DNA from: Flavobacterium sp. 9R | Lineage (GTDB): Bacteria > Bacteroidota > Bacteroidia > Flavobacteriales > Flavobacteriaceae | Direction: 5' to 3' | Assembly (NCBI RefSeq): GCF_902506345.1 | Contig: NZ_LR733413.1 | Span: 1,273,445-1,337,444 of the forward strand | Length of the DNA: 64,000 nucleotides | Shown: positions 29,324-37,167 of the stretch, one piece after another | Layout: each line of letters starts with the position of its first letter | Position numbering within the stretch: position 1 is the first letter of the stretch | Made by a program: the position numbers and the translations under genes | Notes under the pieces: generated by a model | Seen by the model: only the letters and a program-made list of their open reading frames with translations | Told to the model about the DNA's origin: nothing | The model's database searches: none

Positions 29324-29560
29324 ATGGATATGTCTTTTACTGATTGGGTAGGTTATTTGGGGTCATTTGTTTTGATGGTTTCATTTTTGATGAAAAATAT
29401 CACCACCTTGAGGATTATCAATTCTGCAGGATGTTTTTTGTTTGTGATTTATGGTTTTATGTTGGGTTTTTCTTGGCCCGTTATCATTACCAATGCTTTT
29501 ATTCTTGGGGTGAATATTTTTTATTTGACAAGAAAAAAAATCGAAAAAACAGCTCCGTGA
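29324..29560 (+). CDS. Small inner-membrane protein, YgjV-like
   Basis: A 78-residue protein with three hydrophobic stretches (about 8-24, 31-47 and 49-68) and a basic C-terminus (RKKIEK). The opening FTDWVGYLGSFVLMVSFLMKNITTLRIINSAGCFLFVIYGF is typical of the YgjV-like inner-membrane family, whose function is unknown. It is one of the few plus-strand genes in this accessory region and stands alone. The homologue name rests on remembered pattern; membrane location is clear. Confidence 0.7.
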   Translation: MDMSFTDWVGYLGSFVLMVSFLMKNITTLRIINSAGCFLFVIYGFMLGFSWPVIITNAFILGVNIFYLTRKKIEKTAP

Positions 29561-29685
29561 AGTTTTTTTGATTGTTTCTTTTTTTGACCTACGAATTGAT
29601 TCGAGTGTCTTGATTTATGACCTAAAAAAACACCAAAAAAGCGCAAAGGTCTTTTTTGGTATTTTTACAGTTTTTAAAAACAATC

Positions 29686-30807
29686 TTATTTTACATCATA
29701 TCGAAGAATCTTGGCGTGAGTGTAAAAATTCATGGGAAAAGCGGTGTATTTATTTTGATCACCAGTTTCTTTTGGAGTTATGGTCACTCTTCTTGATTCG
29801 TATTTTCCTTTCCAAGTACTATGGTTAAAGTATGTACTAAACATATTGTAAAAGGTATTTTGAATGGCATAGGAGGGATCATCAAACTCTCTTTTTTTAG
29901 GGAATTCTTTCATAAAATTGATTCCGTCACTATCTTTTTCTTGCGTAAAATATTGGTAAACATTGTTTTTATTAACGTCATCGGCATGAGTATAGCCCAT
30001 ATTATGGATCACTTCGTGTGCCATCATTGCCCCAATGTTTAACCCTACACCATAATCAAACCACTCAAAGTTGTTGTAATCTAGATTATCCAATAACTTA
30101 TCCATACTGATATGTCGGTTAAAAGTATTACAGGTTTGCCGATCCCATAATTTTGGGGTAAATCCACTTGGAATCGAAGCATCTGTGGCTTCAATTCTTA
30201 CAGGTGGAGCGTTTCTCACCATTCCGTGCCAGCTCATAGCTTGGTTTTTATCAATTGTAAGTTCAAGGTTGATTCTATTGAATCCTTCTCGGAGGATTAT
30301 TAACAGTTCGCGGGTATCGACCAATCGGCCTCTATCGGCTATAAGATAATCGCCTAATACTTGTGCAAACATTTTGGTATGAATGATGTATCTCAAAAAG
30401 TTCATCGATCGGCTGAGTGATTCTTGTACTTCAACGGGAACCTCAATTCTTTCGGAAGACCAAGTAGTCGCGCCCAATTCTTTTACTGGGATTTTACTAG
30501 GAATATACAAATTCACTGGCCAAAAATTTGGGTCTTCGAATCTGGCTTTGTCTGCAGCGGTCATATCCGCAGGATTATCAGGAAAATAGGTTAGCGTATT
30601 GAGGAATTTTTCATAGTGAATATCTGCAATGGCAACTTTTGCAATGACAGAATCTCTTCGTGTCGCTGCGTTTTTTAAATCTAAGGTCAAGGCAGAAAGA
30701 TTTCCTATGTTTTTTACAGGATCTACTACGTGTACTACTTCATCTTTGCTACAGGCGCTCAAGAGTAGGCACGCACAAATTGGCAAGAGGTAATTTTTTT
30801 TTCTCAT
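29686..30807 (-). CDS. Zinc metallopeptidase lipoprotein (metzincin-type motif)
   Basis: A 373-residue lipoprotein with a lipobox (residues 1-20, LLLSAC then SKDE), so it is anchored in an envelope membrane, facing the periplasm or the surface. The motif HEVIHNMGYTH at about residues 263-273 fits HExxHxxGxxH, the extended zinc site of metzincins, with the acid catalyst Glu present. A Met is seen about 50 residues later (NTFYNMFSTYF) that could serve as the Met-turn. The remainder is not recognised. No propeptide was identified. The gene lies 0.65-2 kb from two secreted Cys-x-Cys proteins that resemble metalloproteinase inhibitors. The substrate is unknown. Confidence 0.8.
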   Translation of the reverse strand: MRKKNYLLPICACLLLSACSKDEVVHVVDPVKNIGNLSALTLDLKNAATRRDSVIAKVAIADIHYEKFLNTLTYFPDNPADMTAADKARFEDPNFWPVNLYIPSKIPVKELGATTWSSERIEVPVEVQESLSRSMNFLRYIIHTKMFAQVLGDYLIADRGRLVDTRELLIILREGFNRINLELTIDKNQAMSWHGMVRNAPPVRIEATDASIPSGFTPKLWDRQTCNTFNRHISMDKLLDNLDYNNFEWFDYGVGLNIGAMMAHEVIHNMGYTHADDVNKNNVYQYFTQEKDSDGINFMKEFPKKREFDDPSYAIQNTFYNMFSTYFNHSTWKGKYESRRVTITPKETGDQNKYTAFPMNFYTHAKILRYDVK

Positions 30808-31127
30808 AAGGGATTCGAATTAGGTTATAGGTAGATTATAAGGGGGAATTTAAAAATGGATGTAGGTATTTAAAACATAACGGTTTGGATAATAAAAATA
30901 GGTAGGCGCTATTTCGGGTGATTAGTATAGGTGCATTTCTGTGCTAAAATACCAAAACCATTCGCTTTATGCATTATTTTTCTTCTATTTTTTTAGGAAA
31001 AATTGGGTGAGACTTTAATCGTGTTTGCGGAGGACAAACTGATTAAAAATAGCGCGAAGTCAGAGACGTTCGCGCAGCATAATTTAATGGTTTGTTTGCT
31101 TCGAGAAGCTTCGGGAAAGCCAATTAC
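30808..31127. other. 320-bp spacer holding copy B of the palindromic element
   Basis: Apart from the repeat at 31018-31118 the spacer is AT-rich and I see no gene or clear promoter. Confidence 0.5.
31018..31118. repeat. Palindromic dispersed element, copy B
   Basis: The copy best able to fold: GCGCGAAGTC (31052-31061) faces GACGTTCGCGC (31065-31075) to give a hairpin with one bulge, and outer segments around ACAAAC and GGTTTGTTTG extend it. It matches copy A over about 100 bp with substitutions. Confidence 0.7.
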
Positions 31128-31754
31128 TTAAATCTGGTGTGGGTTGGGAGCAGCACTTTCATTTTCAATAATTTTGTTGAGTTTCGGCTGGATTATCCAT
31201 ATTCCAATTGGGTAAAACCAAATCATAAAAAACTCTCCTGCAAAATCAGAAAAACTCACTTGACGCTGTAATTCAACCGTTTTGTATGTTTTGGCTACAA
31301 AATATAATGAATAGAAAATACAAAACATTGAAAACAAATGTAAGGGTATAATAATTACAACAAGGCTCATAATTAGTTCAACGGCTGGAGGTGTTTCGTT
31401 TTCCATCATTCCGCTCGCAGACACACTAAAAATTATTGAAAGAAGGATGATATATAGCAACGGAATGAAAAAAAATATTTTAAATTTTTTGGTTTTCATT
31501 TTTACATTTTCGGGAACTTTACTCTGAAGTCCAATGCCCACAGACCAAAACCAACCAAATTGTGTTGCCACAATAAGAATCATAATTATTGGAAAAAACA
31601 TAAAGTAATTAAATAGCAATGAAACATCAGGATTATTACCACTGCCGATATTTGCAAACATAGTTATCATCAGCACGATTTGAAAAAGCATTGGTATTCC
31701 AAAAGTTAGTAAGAATAATTGCCAATGCTTTGCTTTTAAGAATTTTTCAGTCAT
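31128..31754 (-). CDS. Multi-pass membrane protein of unknown function
   Basis: A 208-residue protein with five likely membrane segments (about residues 13-35, 46-72, 92-114, 126-160 and 172-188) separated by short loops; the third loop is basic (KMKTKKFK). No catalytic motif or family is recognised. It lies between copies B and C of the palindromic element, as an isolated gene whose neighbours share its strand but are separated by >100 bp. Codon use is AT-rich like the surrounding accessory genes. No function is proposed. Confidence 0.65.
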   Translation of the reverse strand: MTEKFLKAKHWQLFLLTFGIPMLFQIVLMITMFANIGSGNNPDVSLLFNYFMFFPIIMILIVATQFGWFWSVGIGLQSKVPENVKMKTKKFKIFFFIPLLYIILLSIIFSVSASGMMENETPPAVELIMSLVVIIIPLHLFSMFCIFYSLYFVAKTYKTVELQRQVSFSDFAGEFFMIWFYPIGIWIIQPKLNKIIENESAAPNPHQI

Positions 31755-31781
31755 AGTCTTTATTATGTATAGTTTTTGGTT

Positions 31782-31865
31782 GCTGCTGAAGTTGTAGCAC
31801 TAAAGTGGAGACGTTCGTGCAGTATACTTCAGCGGATTGTATTCTTCGAAGAGTAGGGAGCGGGA
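31782..31865. repeat. Palindromic dispersed element, copy C (partial)
   Basis: Shares GTGGAGACGTTCGTGCAGTA and the trailing TTCTTCGAAGAG part with copies A and B but lacks the left half. It lies between the membrane protein and the KTSC gene. Confidence 0.55.
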
Positions 31866-31868
31866 GGT

Positions 31869-32147
31869 TTATTTATACTGCTCACCTTTATAGCCACTTT
31901 TTAGAACTAACATATTAAATGTTGCCCCAAATGATGGTTTACCCTCACTTTTACTAATAACTTCTTTATTTAAAATTCTTTCAAAAATTTCATATGGTAA
32001 ATTAGAAAATTTATAACCGTTACCTTTTTTAAATTCTATATACATATCTACTCCATCATGAGCAATTCTGTCAATATTGTCTGAATCAGACCCAATTTCT
32101 TGCCATTCTAAATCCATAATTATTTCTTTTATTATTTTTGCATCCAA
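31869..32147 (-). CDS. KTSC-like small protein, third gene of the SIR2-HerA operon
   Basis: A 92-residue soluble protein. The stretch SDNIDRIAHDGVDMYIEFKKGNGYKFSNLPYEIFERILNKEVISKSEGKPSFGATF follows the pattern of the KTSC domain (a small beta-rich domain, often in phage or nucleic-acid contexts). The first ATG (32147) overlaps the end of herA by 16 nt. An internal ATG at 32117 (MDLEWQEIG) would remove the overlap and starts nearer the conserved part, so the true start is open. Overlap or near-contact with herA implies co-expression. Its place suggests an accessory or immunity/regulatory role in the putative defence system, which is inference only. Confidence 0.68.
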   Translation of the reverse strand: MDAKIIKEIIMDLEWQEIGSDSDNIDRIAHDGVDMYIEFKKGNGYKFSNLPYEIFERILNKEVISKSEGKPSFGATFNMLVLKSGYKGEQYK

Positions 32148-33895
32148 CGTATTATTGTTTCACTATAACTTAATTCTTTTGGTTTTTCTTGATTCCATGC
32201 TCCAATTTTTGAAGCAAAGTTTATGTTTTTAACAGTTTCTAATAATGGTATTTTTACTTTCATGGGTATTTTCATTGACTCGCCTATTACAAATGCATCA
32301 CCATTACCTAATGAAGGCAAAGATTTTAGGAACATAGAAAAATTGTTTGGAGCAAAACTTATAATTTTTGACTGATCTTCACTATTAGTTAAACGAAGAG
32401 CAATAAAGGTGCTAACTTGAGATATAATGGTATTAGGAATCTCAACAGGTCTTTGAGAAATTATCATTGCTCCCAAGCCAAACTTTCTTCCTTCTTTCAT
32501 TATTCGTTCGACAGCATTCTGAGAAAAACTATTCTGAGTTCCAGAATTTAAATAACGATGTGCTTCTTCGTAACAAATAAGTAACGGTCTGCCTTCAAAT
32601 TTATTAGCGTCAATTTTTAAAGTATAATAAACGGAGTCAAATAGTAAGTTTGAAAGTACCCCAATAACCACATCTAAAATATTATATGGTATTCCGCTTA
32701 GATTCAATACACTTATTTGTTTGTCATTTTCAATCCAAGATGCAATTAATTCTGCTATGCTTTTATCTCCTTTTATATATTCATCATTACCAAATACAAA
32801 CTTGAAATCTTCATTACGTAATAAATTCTCTATATTATCTGCTATGTTTTTATATTGAACTTCATTTGACTTAAATGGTCTATTTGCTCCCATAGAATAA
32901 GGCTCAAATTGAGGTTTAATCAATTTTTCAGCATCTCCACTTAAAGGATTTCCATCTTCGTCTTTTAAGTATGCGAAGTCACCAAATTCTCTTGTAGCTT
33001 TGTCAAATGTACCATAACCTCTATTGTAAAACTCAAACCAAATATTTTTGATATTAAAAGGAATTGGAGAATTAATATTTATATCTGCAATTTTTATATT
33101 TTTCTTGAGTTCAAGATCTCCATCAATAAATGCTTTTTTCATTTGAAGAATTCTATCCCTAAATATATCTATGATTGAAGAAGAAGTTAAACTGTTCCCA
33201 AGTCCAAACAACTTACAAAGAGTATCAAAATTAAGCATCCAATATGGTATTACTAATTTTTTTGCAGGGTCATAAATGGAGAATTCATTTGCATTGTCAC
33301 CAAGATATTTCATATATTCACCATGAATATCAATCATTACAACCCTAGAATTTTTATATTCTGTTGTTATATTATTTAATAGATAAGCAACAGTATTTGA
33401 TTTACCACTACCTGTACTACCTACTATAAGTGAATGTTTGAGTACAAATTCATTAAGATTTAAATAAACAGGTAGACTATTAGAAAAATAATTTTTCCCA
33501 ACTTCAATTGGAAATTTGACATCTGATTTAAAAATAACATTTATATCGTCTTCATCAATCAAAAAAACACAATCGGCAATACTTGGTGTTATTTTAGCTC
33601 CACTTTCAAATTCACCTTTTAAATTTTTAAATCCAAGTAATGAGACATTAATCACTTTCTTATTGATTGCAATATCACCTGTTTGCATATAAGTTGAAAA
33701 AGATTCAACAACGCAATAAACACAAGAAAGGCCGTTAATAATTTTTACAAAACTACCAACCTGACCAATACGATACAAAGTTCCATTAAGAATTATATTA
33801 TAATTGTCTAGTTCATTGCTGACTTCAACTATAACTCTATCAGTGTTAACTTCTATAACGTGACCAATTTTGCCGCTATTTGTGATATTTAACAT
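32132..33895 (-). CDS. HerA-like hexameric ATPase/translocase (SIR2-HerA defence partner)
   Basis: A 587-residue ATPase of the HerA/DUF87 branch of the FtsK-HerA superfamily. Residues 1-~100 form a HAS-barrel-like beta domain. Walker A is GSTGSGKSNT at 159-168, followed by VVMIDIHGEY (about 184-193) as in HerA proteins. Walker B with its Glu is LLICYEEAHRYL (about 435-446), and the sensor region is MKEGRKFGLGAMIISQRPVEIP (about 465-486). The length is normal. Its ATG overlaps the stop of the SIR2 gene as TAATG (33893-33897), a sign of translational coupling. In known SIR2-HerA antiphage systems HerA assembles with the SIR2 NADase; I infer the same here. The DNA is much more AT-rich than the next gene, glgA, as usual for defence islands. 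Confidence 0.9.
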   Translation of the reverse strand: MLNITNSGKIGHVIEVNTDRVIVEVSNELDNYNIILNGTLYRIGQVGSFVKIINGLSCVYCVVESFSTYMQTGDIAINKKVINVSLLGFKNLKGEFESGAKITPSIADCVFLIDEDDINVIFKSDVKFPIEVGKNYFSNSLPVYLNLNEFVLKHSLIVGSTGSGKSNTVAYLLNNITTEYKNSRVVMIDIHGEYMKYLGDNANEFSIYDPAKKLVIPYWMLNFDTLCKLFGLGNSLTSSSIIDIFRDRILQMKKAFIDGDLELKKNIKIADININSPIPFNIKNIWFEFYNRGYGTFDKATREFGDFAYLKDEDGNPLSGDAEKLIKPQFEPYSMGANRPFKSNEVQYKNIADNIENLLRNEDFKFVFGNDEYIKGDKSIAELIASWIENDKQISVLNLSGIPYNILDVVIGVLSNLLFDSVYYTLKIDANKFEGRPLLICYEEAHRYLNSGTQNSFSQNAVERIMKEGRKFGLGAMIISQRPVEIPNTIISQVSTFIALRLTNSEDQSKIISFAPNNFSMFLKSLPSLGNGDAFVIGESMKIPMKVKIPLLETVKNINFASKIGAWNQEKPKELSYSETIIRWMQK

Positions 33896-34938
33896 TATGG
33901 TTCAGGTATTGTGTTAGGTTCGGGAGCAATTGGTTTTGAAAAAGTAATCTCATCAATCAAAGAGATTAAATTATTAAAATCACCTATGTTAGAAGTACTA
34001 TGAAAAATACTTTCTCTTCGATTAGAATATTTTTTCTTATCAGTATAAATAGAAAAGTTTGGATAACTACCTAACAAACTTATTCCTTGTTTAAAAGTGG
34101 TATCATCATAAGCAAAAGCAATAACTGATAAACGATGATTATTATTAAGCCCATTAACAATAACTTCATTTATATGGTCATCACCAAAAGAATATCCCAA
34201 TACAAAAACAATTTTTTCTTTATCGATGAGATATTTGCGTAGTCTATCCAAATAGGAAATATATGGAGCTTTCCTAGATGATAAGTACTTATCCATTGAT
34301 GGGTATATCAAAAGATTTTCTGATGAATTACCTATATTATTATCAATATATATTTTATCATTTATATCTTTTACAAAGTTCAAAGATCCATGTAATTTCC
34401 ATAGTTTAATCCAGCTTTGCTTAACATAAACTCCTTGAAAATCTTCAACTGAATCTGTTATGAAAAAGGGCTTTACATTTCCAATAAAACCGCTAAAATA
34501 TGGTAGACTTGCTTTTTCAAGTGCTTTTTCAACTAGTAAATCATAATTAAGAGTAAAGATCTCTTTTTCGTAATCTCGATTTATGAAATTCAACCAAAGA
34601 ACTAATTTATAAAAATTTTCGGTATCAGTTTCAATTGACAATTCGTCAAAAATAATTTTCTTTATAGTCTTTTCAATTTCAAGGATATCACTTTCCTTTA
34701 AGCCATTAAATTCTTTACCTGTTTTTAGTAAAACTCTTAACTGCTGTGTTTTGTTCAGTATATTTTCAACAGTATCCTTTTCGTCTAACATGTTAATGAA
34801 GTTAACATTAGTAATGTCTTTTAATACTAGTTTAGTTATATCTTGAATATTGGGTAGTCCACATGCTTTAGATACCCCAGCTCCTAATAAAAGACCTATT
34901 TGTTTAGGAGTAGCTAGAATTTCTTTTAAATTTTCCAT
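33895..34938 (-). CDS. SIR2-family protein, putative NADase effector of a SIR2-HerA system
   Basis: A 347-residue SIR2-like protein. The NAD-binding motif LLLGAGVSKACGLP lies at 16-29, TLNYD at 129-133 carries the conserved Asn131, and KLHGSLN at 181-187 carries the catalytic-type His183. LGYSFGDDHINEVI at 247-260 is the usual C-terminal SIR2 block. All key residues for NAD hydrolysis are present. In bacterial defence systems such domains deplete NAD after infection, and the fused or paired HerA controls or assembles them. The stop overlaps the herA start by one base. Upstream (34939-35061) there is no recognised promoter. The fold and partner are strongly supported; defence activity is inferred from the gene pair. 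Confidence 0.88.
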   Translation of the reverse strand: MENLKEILATPKQIGLLLGAGVSKACGLPNIQDITKLVLKDITNVNFINMLDEKDTVENILNKTQQLRVLLKTGKEFNGLKESDILEIEKTIKKIIFDELSIETDTENFYKLVLWLNFINRDYEKEIFTLNYDLLVEKALEKASLPYFSGFIGNVKPFFITDSVEDFQGVYVKQSWIKLWKLHGSLNFVKDINDKIYIDNNIGNSSENLLIYPSMDKYLSSRKAPYISYLDRLRKYLIDKEKIVFVLGYSFGDDHINEVIVNGLNNNHRLSVIAFAYDDTTFKQGISLLGSYPNFSIYTDKKKYSNRRESIFHSTSNIGDFNNLISLIDEITFSKPIAPEPNTIPEP

Positions 34939-35291
34939 GTTCTTATAAAATGATAGATGTTGAGTTTTCGTTATCCTTGCCTTCTAGAGAGTATAGAGTG
35001 GCCACTTTTTTTAGACTATTATTTTTTTTGGTTTTATTCTCTTTGGTCTTGAGTTTTTGTCATTCCAAATATATCCTTTTTCCTGCTAAAAATATAAATA
35101 TTTTCTGAAATATTCATTGCTAATTTGTCGATTACGGTTTGTTGTGGTGGTGCTGTTAACTCCTGTGATTGCCCGCGTGAGGGATAGCAGCTGGCTACCA
35201 AAGTAGCGCGTATAGCCCGACCGCAGGAACGCAAAGGGGCGAATAACACCTTTGCTATTCGCCCCTTTGTGGTACTGGGGTCACGCCCCAA
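34939..35291. other. Spacer upstream of SIR2-HerA, mostly occupied by an inverted repeat
   Basis: Bases 34939-35061 are AT-rich with no clear TAnnTTTG box on the minus strand. The rest is the repeat listed at 35062-35292. No gene was seen; the reading frame crossing it encodes only repeat sequence. Confidence 0.5.
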
Positions 35292-35292
35292 T
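35062..35292. repeat. ~230-bp dispersed repeat, copy 1 (inverted relative to 44629-44842)
   Basis: The reverse complement of this stretch matches 44629-44842 almost throughout. Shared parts are the GGGGCGTGACCCC end, a 13-bp hairpin AAAGGGGCGAATA/TATTCGCCCCTTT (35233-35268), GCGGTCGGGCTAT, CTATCCCTCACGCGG and the AT-rich tail with ATATTTCAGAAAAT. The hairpin end abuts the stop of glgA, so it may also act as its transcription end. Confidence 0.85.
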
Positions 35293-36518
35293 TATGCTTT
35301 TTCTTTTTCGAAACGGTCAATGACTTCTTGGTAATAGGCCAAGGTGGTTTTGGCGATAGAAGCCCAACTGAATTGGTTGAGTACGCGTTCGCGACCGGCT
35401 TTTCCCATTTGGTTGGCCAAGGCTTCGTTGTCGAGCAAGAGATTGACTTTGGTGGCAAAATCTTGTTGGAAGGCTTGGGGATTGGCGGGGTTAAAATCGG
35501 TTCGGGAAACGGGGGCAAGGGGCACCAAAAATCCGGTTTGTCCTTCGACGATGATTTCGGGTATGCCTCCTACGGCGCTTCCTACTACGGGTGTTTCGCA
35601 GGACATCGCCTCGAGATTGATGATGCCAAAGGGTTCGTATAGCGAGGGGCAGGCGAAAACGCGGGCGTGGCTGTAAAGCACTTTTACTTTTTCTCTTGGG
35701 AGCATTTCGGAGATGAGGATGACGCCTTCGCGGGTGGCTTTTAGCTCGGCGATGAGTTGTTCGGTTTCGGCGGCGATTTCGGGGGTATCGGGGGCGCCTG
35801 CACACAATACGATTTGGCAATTGGCATTGAAATGTTGTGCCGCAGCGATGAGTTGCGAAATGCCTTTTTGGCGCGTGATGCGACCCACAAATAGCACAAA
35901 CGGAATGTTGGGGTCGATGCCTAATTCGGTCAACAAGGCATCATCAAAAGTGGGTTGGTAAAAATCAGGGTCTATGCCGTTGTGAATCACCGTAACTTTT
36001 TCGGGCGCTACGTCATAGGCTTCGATGACATCGGTTTTCATTTGTTCGCTTACGGCAATCACTCCATCGGCAGAGGCATAGGCGTGTTGCTCTAACCAAC
36101 GCGACAGGAAATAACCGTTGCCGAGTTGCTCGACCTTCCAAGGACGGTGGGTTTCGAGACTGTGGGTGGTCAAAATGAGCGGTACTTGTAGCAGTTCGCG
36201 TGTAAATACACCTGCTAAATGGGTGTACCAAGTGTGGCAGTGCACAATGTCGGCCTCGGGCGTGGCTTGTGCCATCTCGACATTTTTACTCAGGTTATGA
36301 AACATTTTGATGTGCTCATTGCTTGGGTCTTCCATTTTGGTCAAGCTGGAGGTGATGCCTTGCACGTGCATATTTTGGGTGGTTTCGGATTGTGCCCCAA
36401 AACAACGGACTTCTACTTGGGCGAGTTTGGCCAGTTCTTGGCTTAAAAAATCGATATGTACTCCCGCACCACCATAAATGTGCGGAGGAAATTCATTACT
36501 GTAAAGGGCTATTTTCAT
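35292..36518 (-). CDS. glgA: Glycogen synthase, actinobacterial-type GT4 glycosyltransferase
   Basis: A 408-residue cytoplasmic glycosyltransferase with GT-B fold that adds glucose from a nucleotide sugar to a growing alpha-1,4-glucan. Seen: N-terminal SNEFPPHIYGGAGVHIDFLSQELAKL (the GGAGVH loop of the glycogen synthase type), HCHTWYTHLAGVF (about 90-103), VIHNGIDPDFYQP, LFVGRITRQKGISQLI, and the nucleotide-sugar site ACPSLYEPFGIINLEAMSCETPVVGSAVGGIPEII (about 295-330). The length fits the shorter GT4 class rather than the ~480-residue GT5 GlgA. The gene is visibly richer in G+C than its neighbours (one sampled line is 36/60 G+C). No other glycogen gene is beside it. Another GT4 alpha-glucosyltransferase is possible. 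Confidence 0.82.
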   Translation of the reverse strand: MKIALYSNEFPPHIYGGAGVHIDFLSQELAKLAQVEVRCFGAQSETTQNMHVQGITSSLTKMEDPSNEHIKMFHNLSKNVEMAQATPEADIVHCHTWYTHLAGVFTRELLQVPLILTTHSLETHRPWKVEQLGNGYFLSRWLEQHAYASADGVIAVSEQMKTDVIEAYDVAPEKVTVIHNGIDPDFYQPTFDDALLTELGIDPNIPFVLFVGRITRQKGISQLIAAAQHFNANCQIVLCAGAPDTPEIAAETEQLIAELKATREGVILISEMLPREKVKVLYSHARVFACPSLYEPFGIINLEAMSCETPVVGSAVGGIPEIIVEGQTGFLVPLAPVSRTDFNPANPQAFQQDFATKVNLLLDNEALANQMGKAGRERVLNQFSWASIAKTTLAYYQEVIDRFEKEKA

Positions 36519-36762
36519 ACGAAGATTTTTAGAGAAGTAAAAAAGCTTTGTTTTTTGTCTTTATAAAACTATAAAATTTAAGTGAGAAAGTAGCCGTGAA
36601 TTTGATGATAATTTGAAACGGAATCGACTTAATTTGTAGTATTTATGAATTTTTGTACCAATAATTATTTTTGCGGCAATTTGATGGCTGAGTGCAGGCT
36701 AAAACTATAGTACTTAAATCAGCCCTATAATTTGATTGGAAGAATTTTGATAAAAAAAAATT

Positions 36763-36905
36763 AACCACATAGGTCCATAGATTAATAGCAAACAAGTAAA
36801 GAATATATAGAAATAGTACTATTTTACACATAGAATGTCTATATGAATAGTAAGACGTCTATTTCTTTCTATTTAAAATCTAGAAATTCTATGCTTCTAT
36901 GTGGT
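36763..36905. repeat. MITE-like element with CCACATAG...CTATGTGG ends, copy 1
   Basis: 143 bp with terminal inverted repeats (ACCACATAG at the left, CTATGTGGT at the right) and an internal core ATAGAAATAG.ACTATTTT.CACATAG...ACGTCTATTTC shared with copies at 36942-37053, 42212-42355 and 43349-43416. No reading frame was seen. Confidence 0.8.
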
Positions 36906-36941
36906 AAAAAATAATTTCACCCAACGAGTATTAAAGTAAAT

Positions 36942-37053
36942 CAACATAGAATAAATAGAAATAGCACTATTTTTCACATAGCTCATCTATATGAAGAGTA
37001 AAACGTCTATTTCTTTCTATTTAAAATCTACAAATTCTATGCTTCTATGTGGT
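36942..37053. repeat. MITE-like CCACATAG element, copy 2
   Basis: 112 bp. It matches copy 1 nearly base for base from AATAGAAATAG to CTATGTGGTAAAAAATAATTT, but its left end is shortened (starts at AACATAGA). Confidence 0.8.
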
Positions 37054-37117
37054 AAAAAATAATTTTGCTTGGCGGTTTTTTTGTAAAAAAAATAAATAAG
37101 AAAGGGCTTTTTTTGGG

Positions 37118-37150
37118 AAAAAAAAAGCCGCTTCTTTTCAGAAACGGCTT
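37118..37150 (-). terminator. Intrinsic terminator of the BNR-repeat gene
   Basis: On the minus strand AAGCCGTTTCTG...AAGCGGCTT (37135-37150 core) forms a stem followed by a long T-run, 17 nt past the stop at 37168. Confidence 0.85.
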
Positions 37151-37167
37151 GGATTTTAGTTTGTTCT

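Larger units (their letters stand above)
36519..37134. other. 616-bp spacer holding two MITE-like repeats
   Basis: Bases 36519-36762 are AT-rich with nothing recognised. 36763-36905 and 36942-37053 are two copies of the CCACATAG element. The last ~80 bp lead into the terminator of the BNR-repeat gene. Confidence 0.6.

Noticed and set aside
29568-29828. An 86-residue plus-strand frame after the YgjV-like gene
   Set aside because: Its second half is antisense to the 3' end of the metallopeptidase gene and its first half is low-complexity spacer; no family features.
29144-31865. attC sites of an integron
   Set aside because: The copies fold but lack the RYYYAAC/GTTRRRY core pair, and no integrase gene is in the window. 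Kept only as an unusual repeat.
35034-35291. An 85-residue minus-strand frame in the repeat beside glgA
   Set aside because: It lies wholly in the dispersed repeat; copy 2 of the repeat does not keep the frame.
35328-36446. Several long plus-strand and alternative minus-strand frames within glgA
   Set aside because: Shadows due to the high G+C content of glgA, whose own frame has all motifs of the family.
36763-37053. Possible CRISPR-like array in the glgA-BNR spacer
   Set aside because: Only two adjacent units of >100 bp with inverted ends and dispersed copies elsewhere; no short constant repeats with unique spacers and no cas genes.
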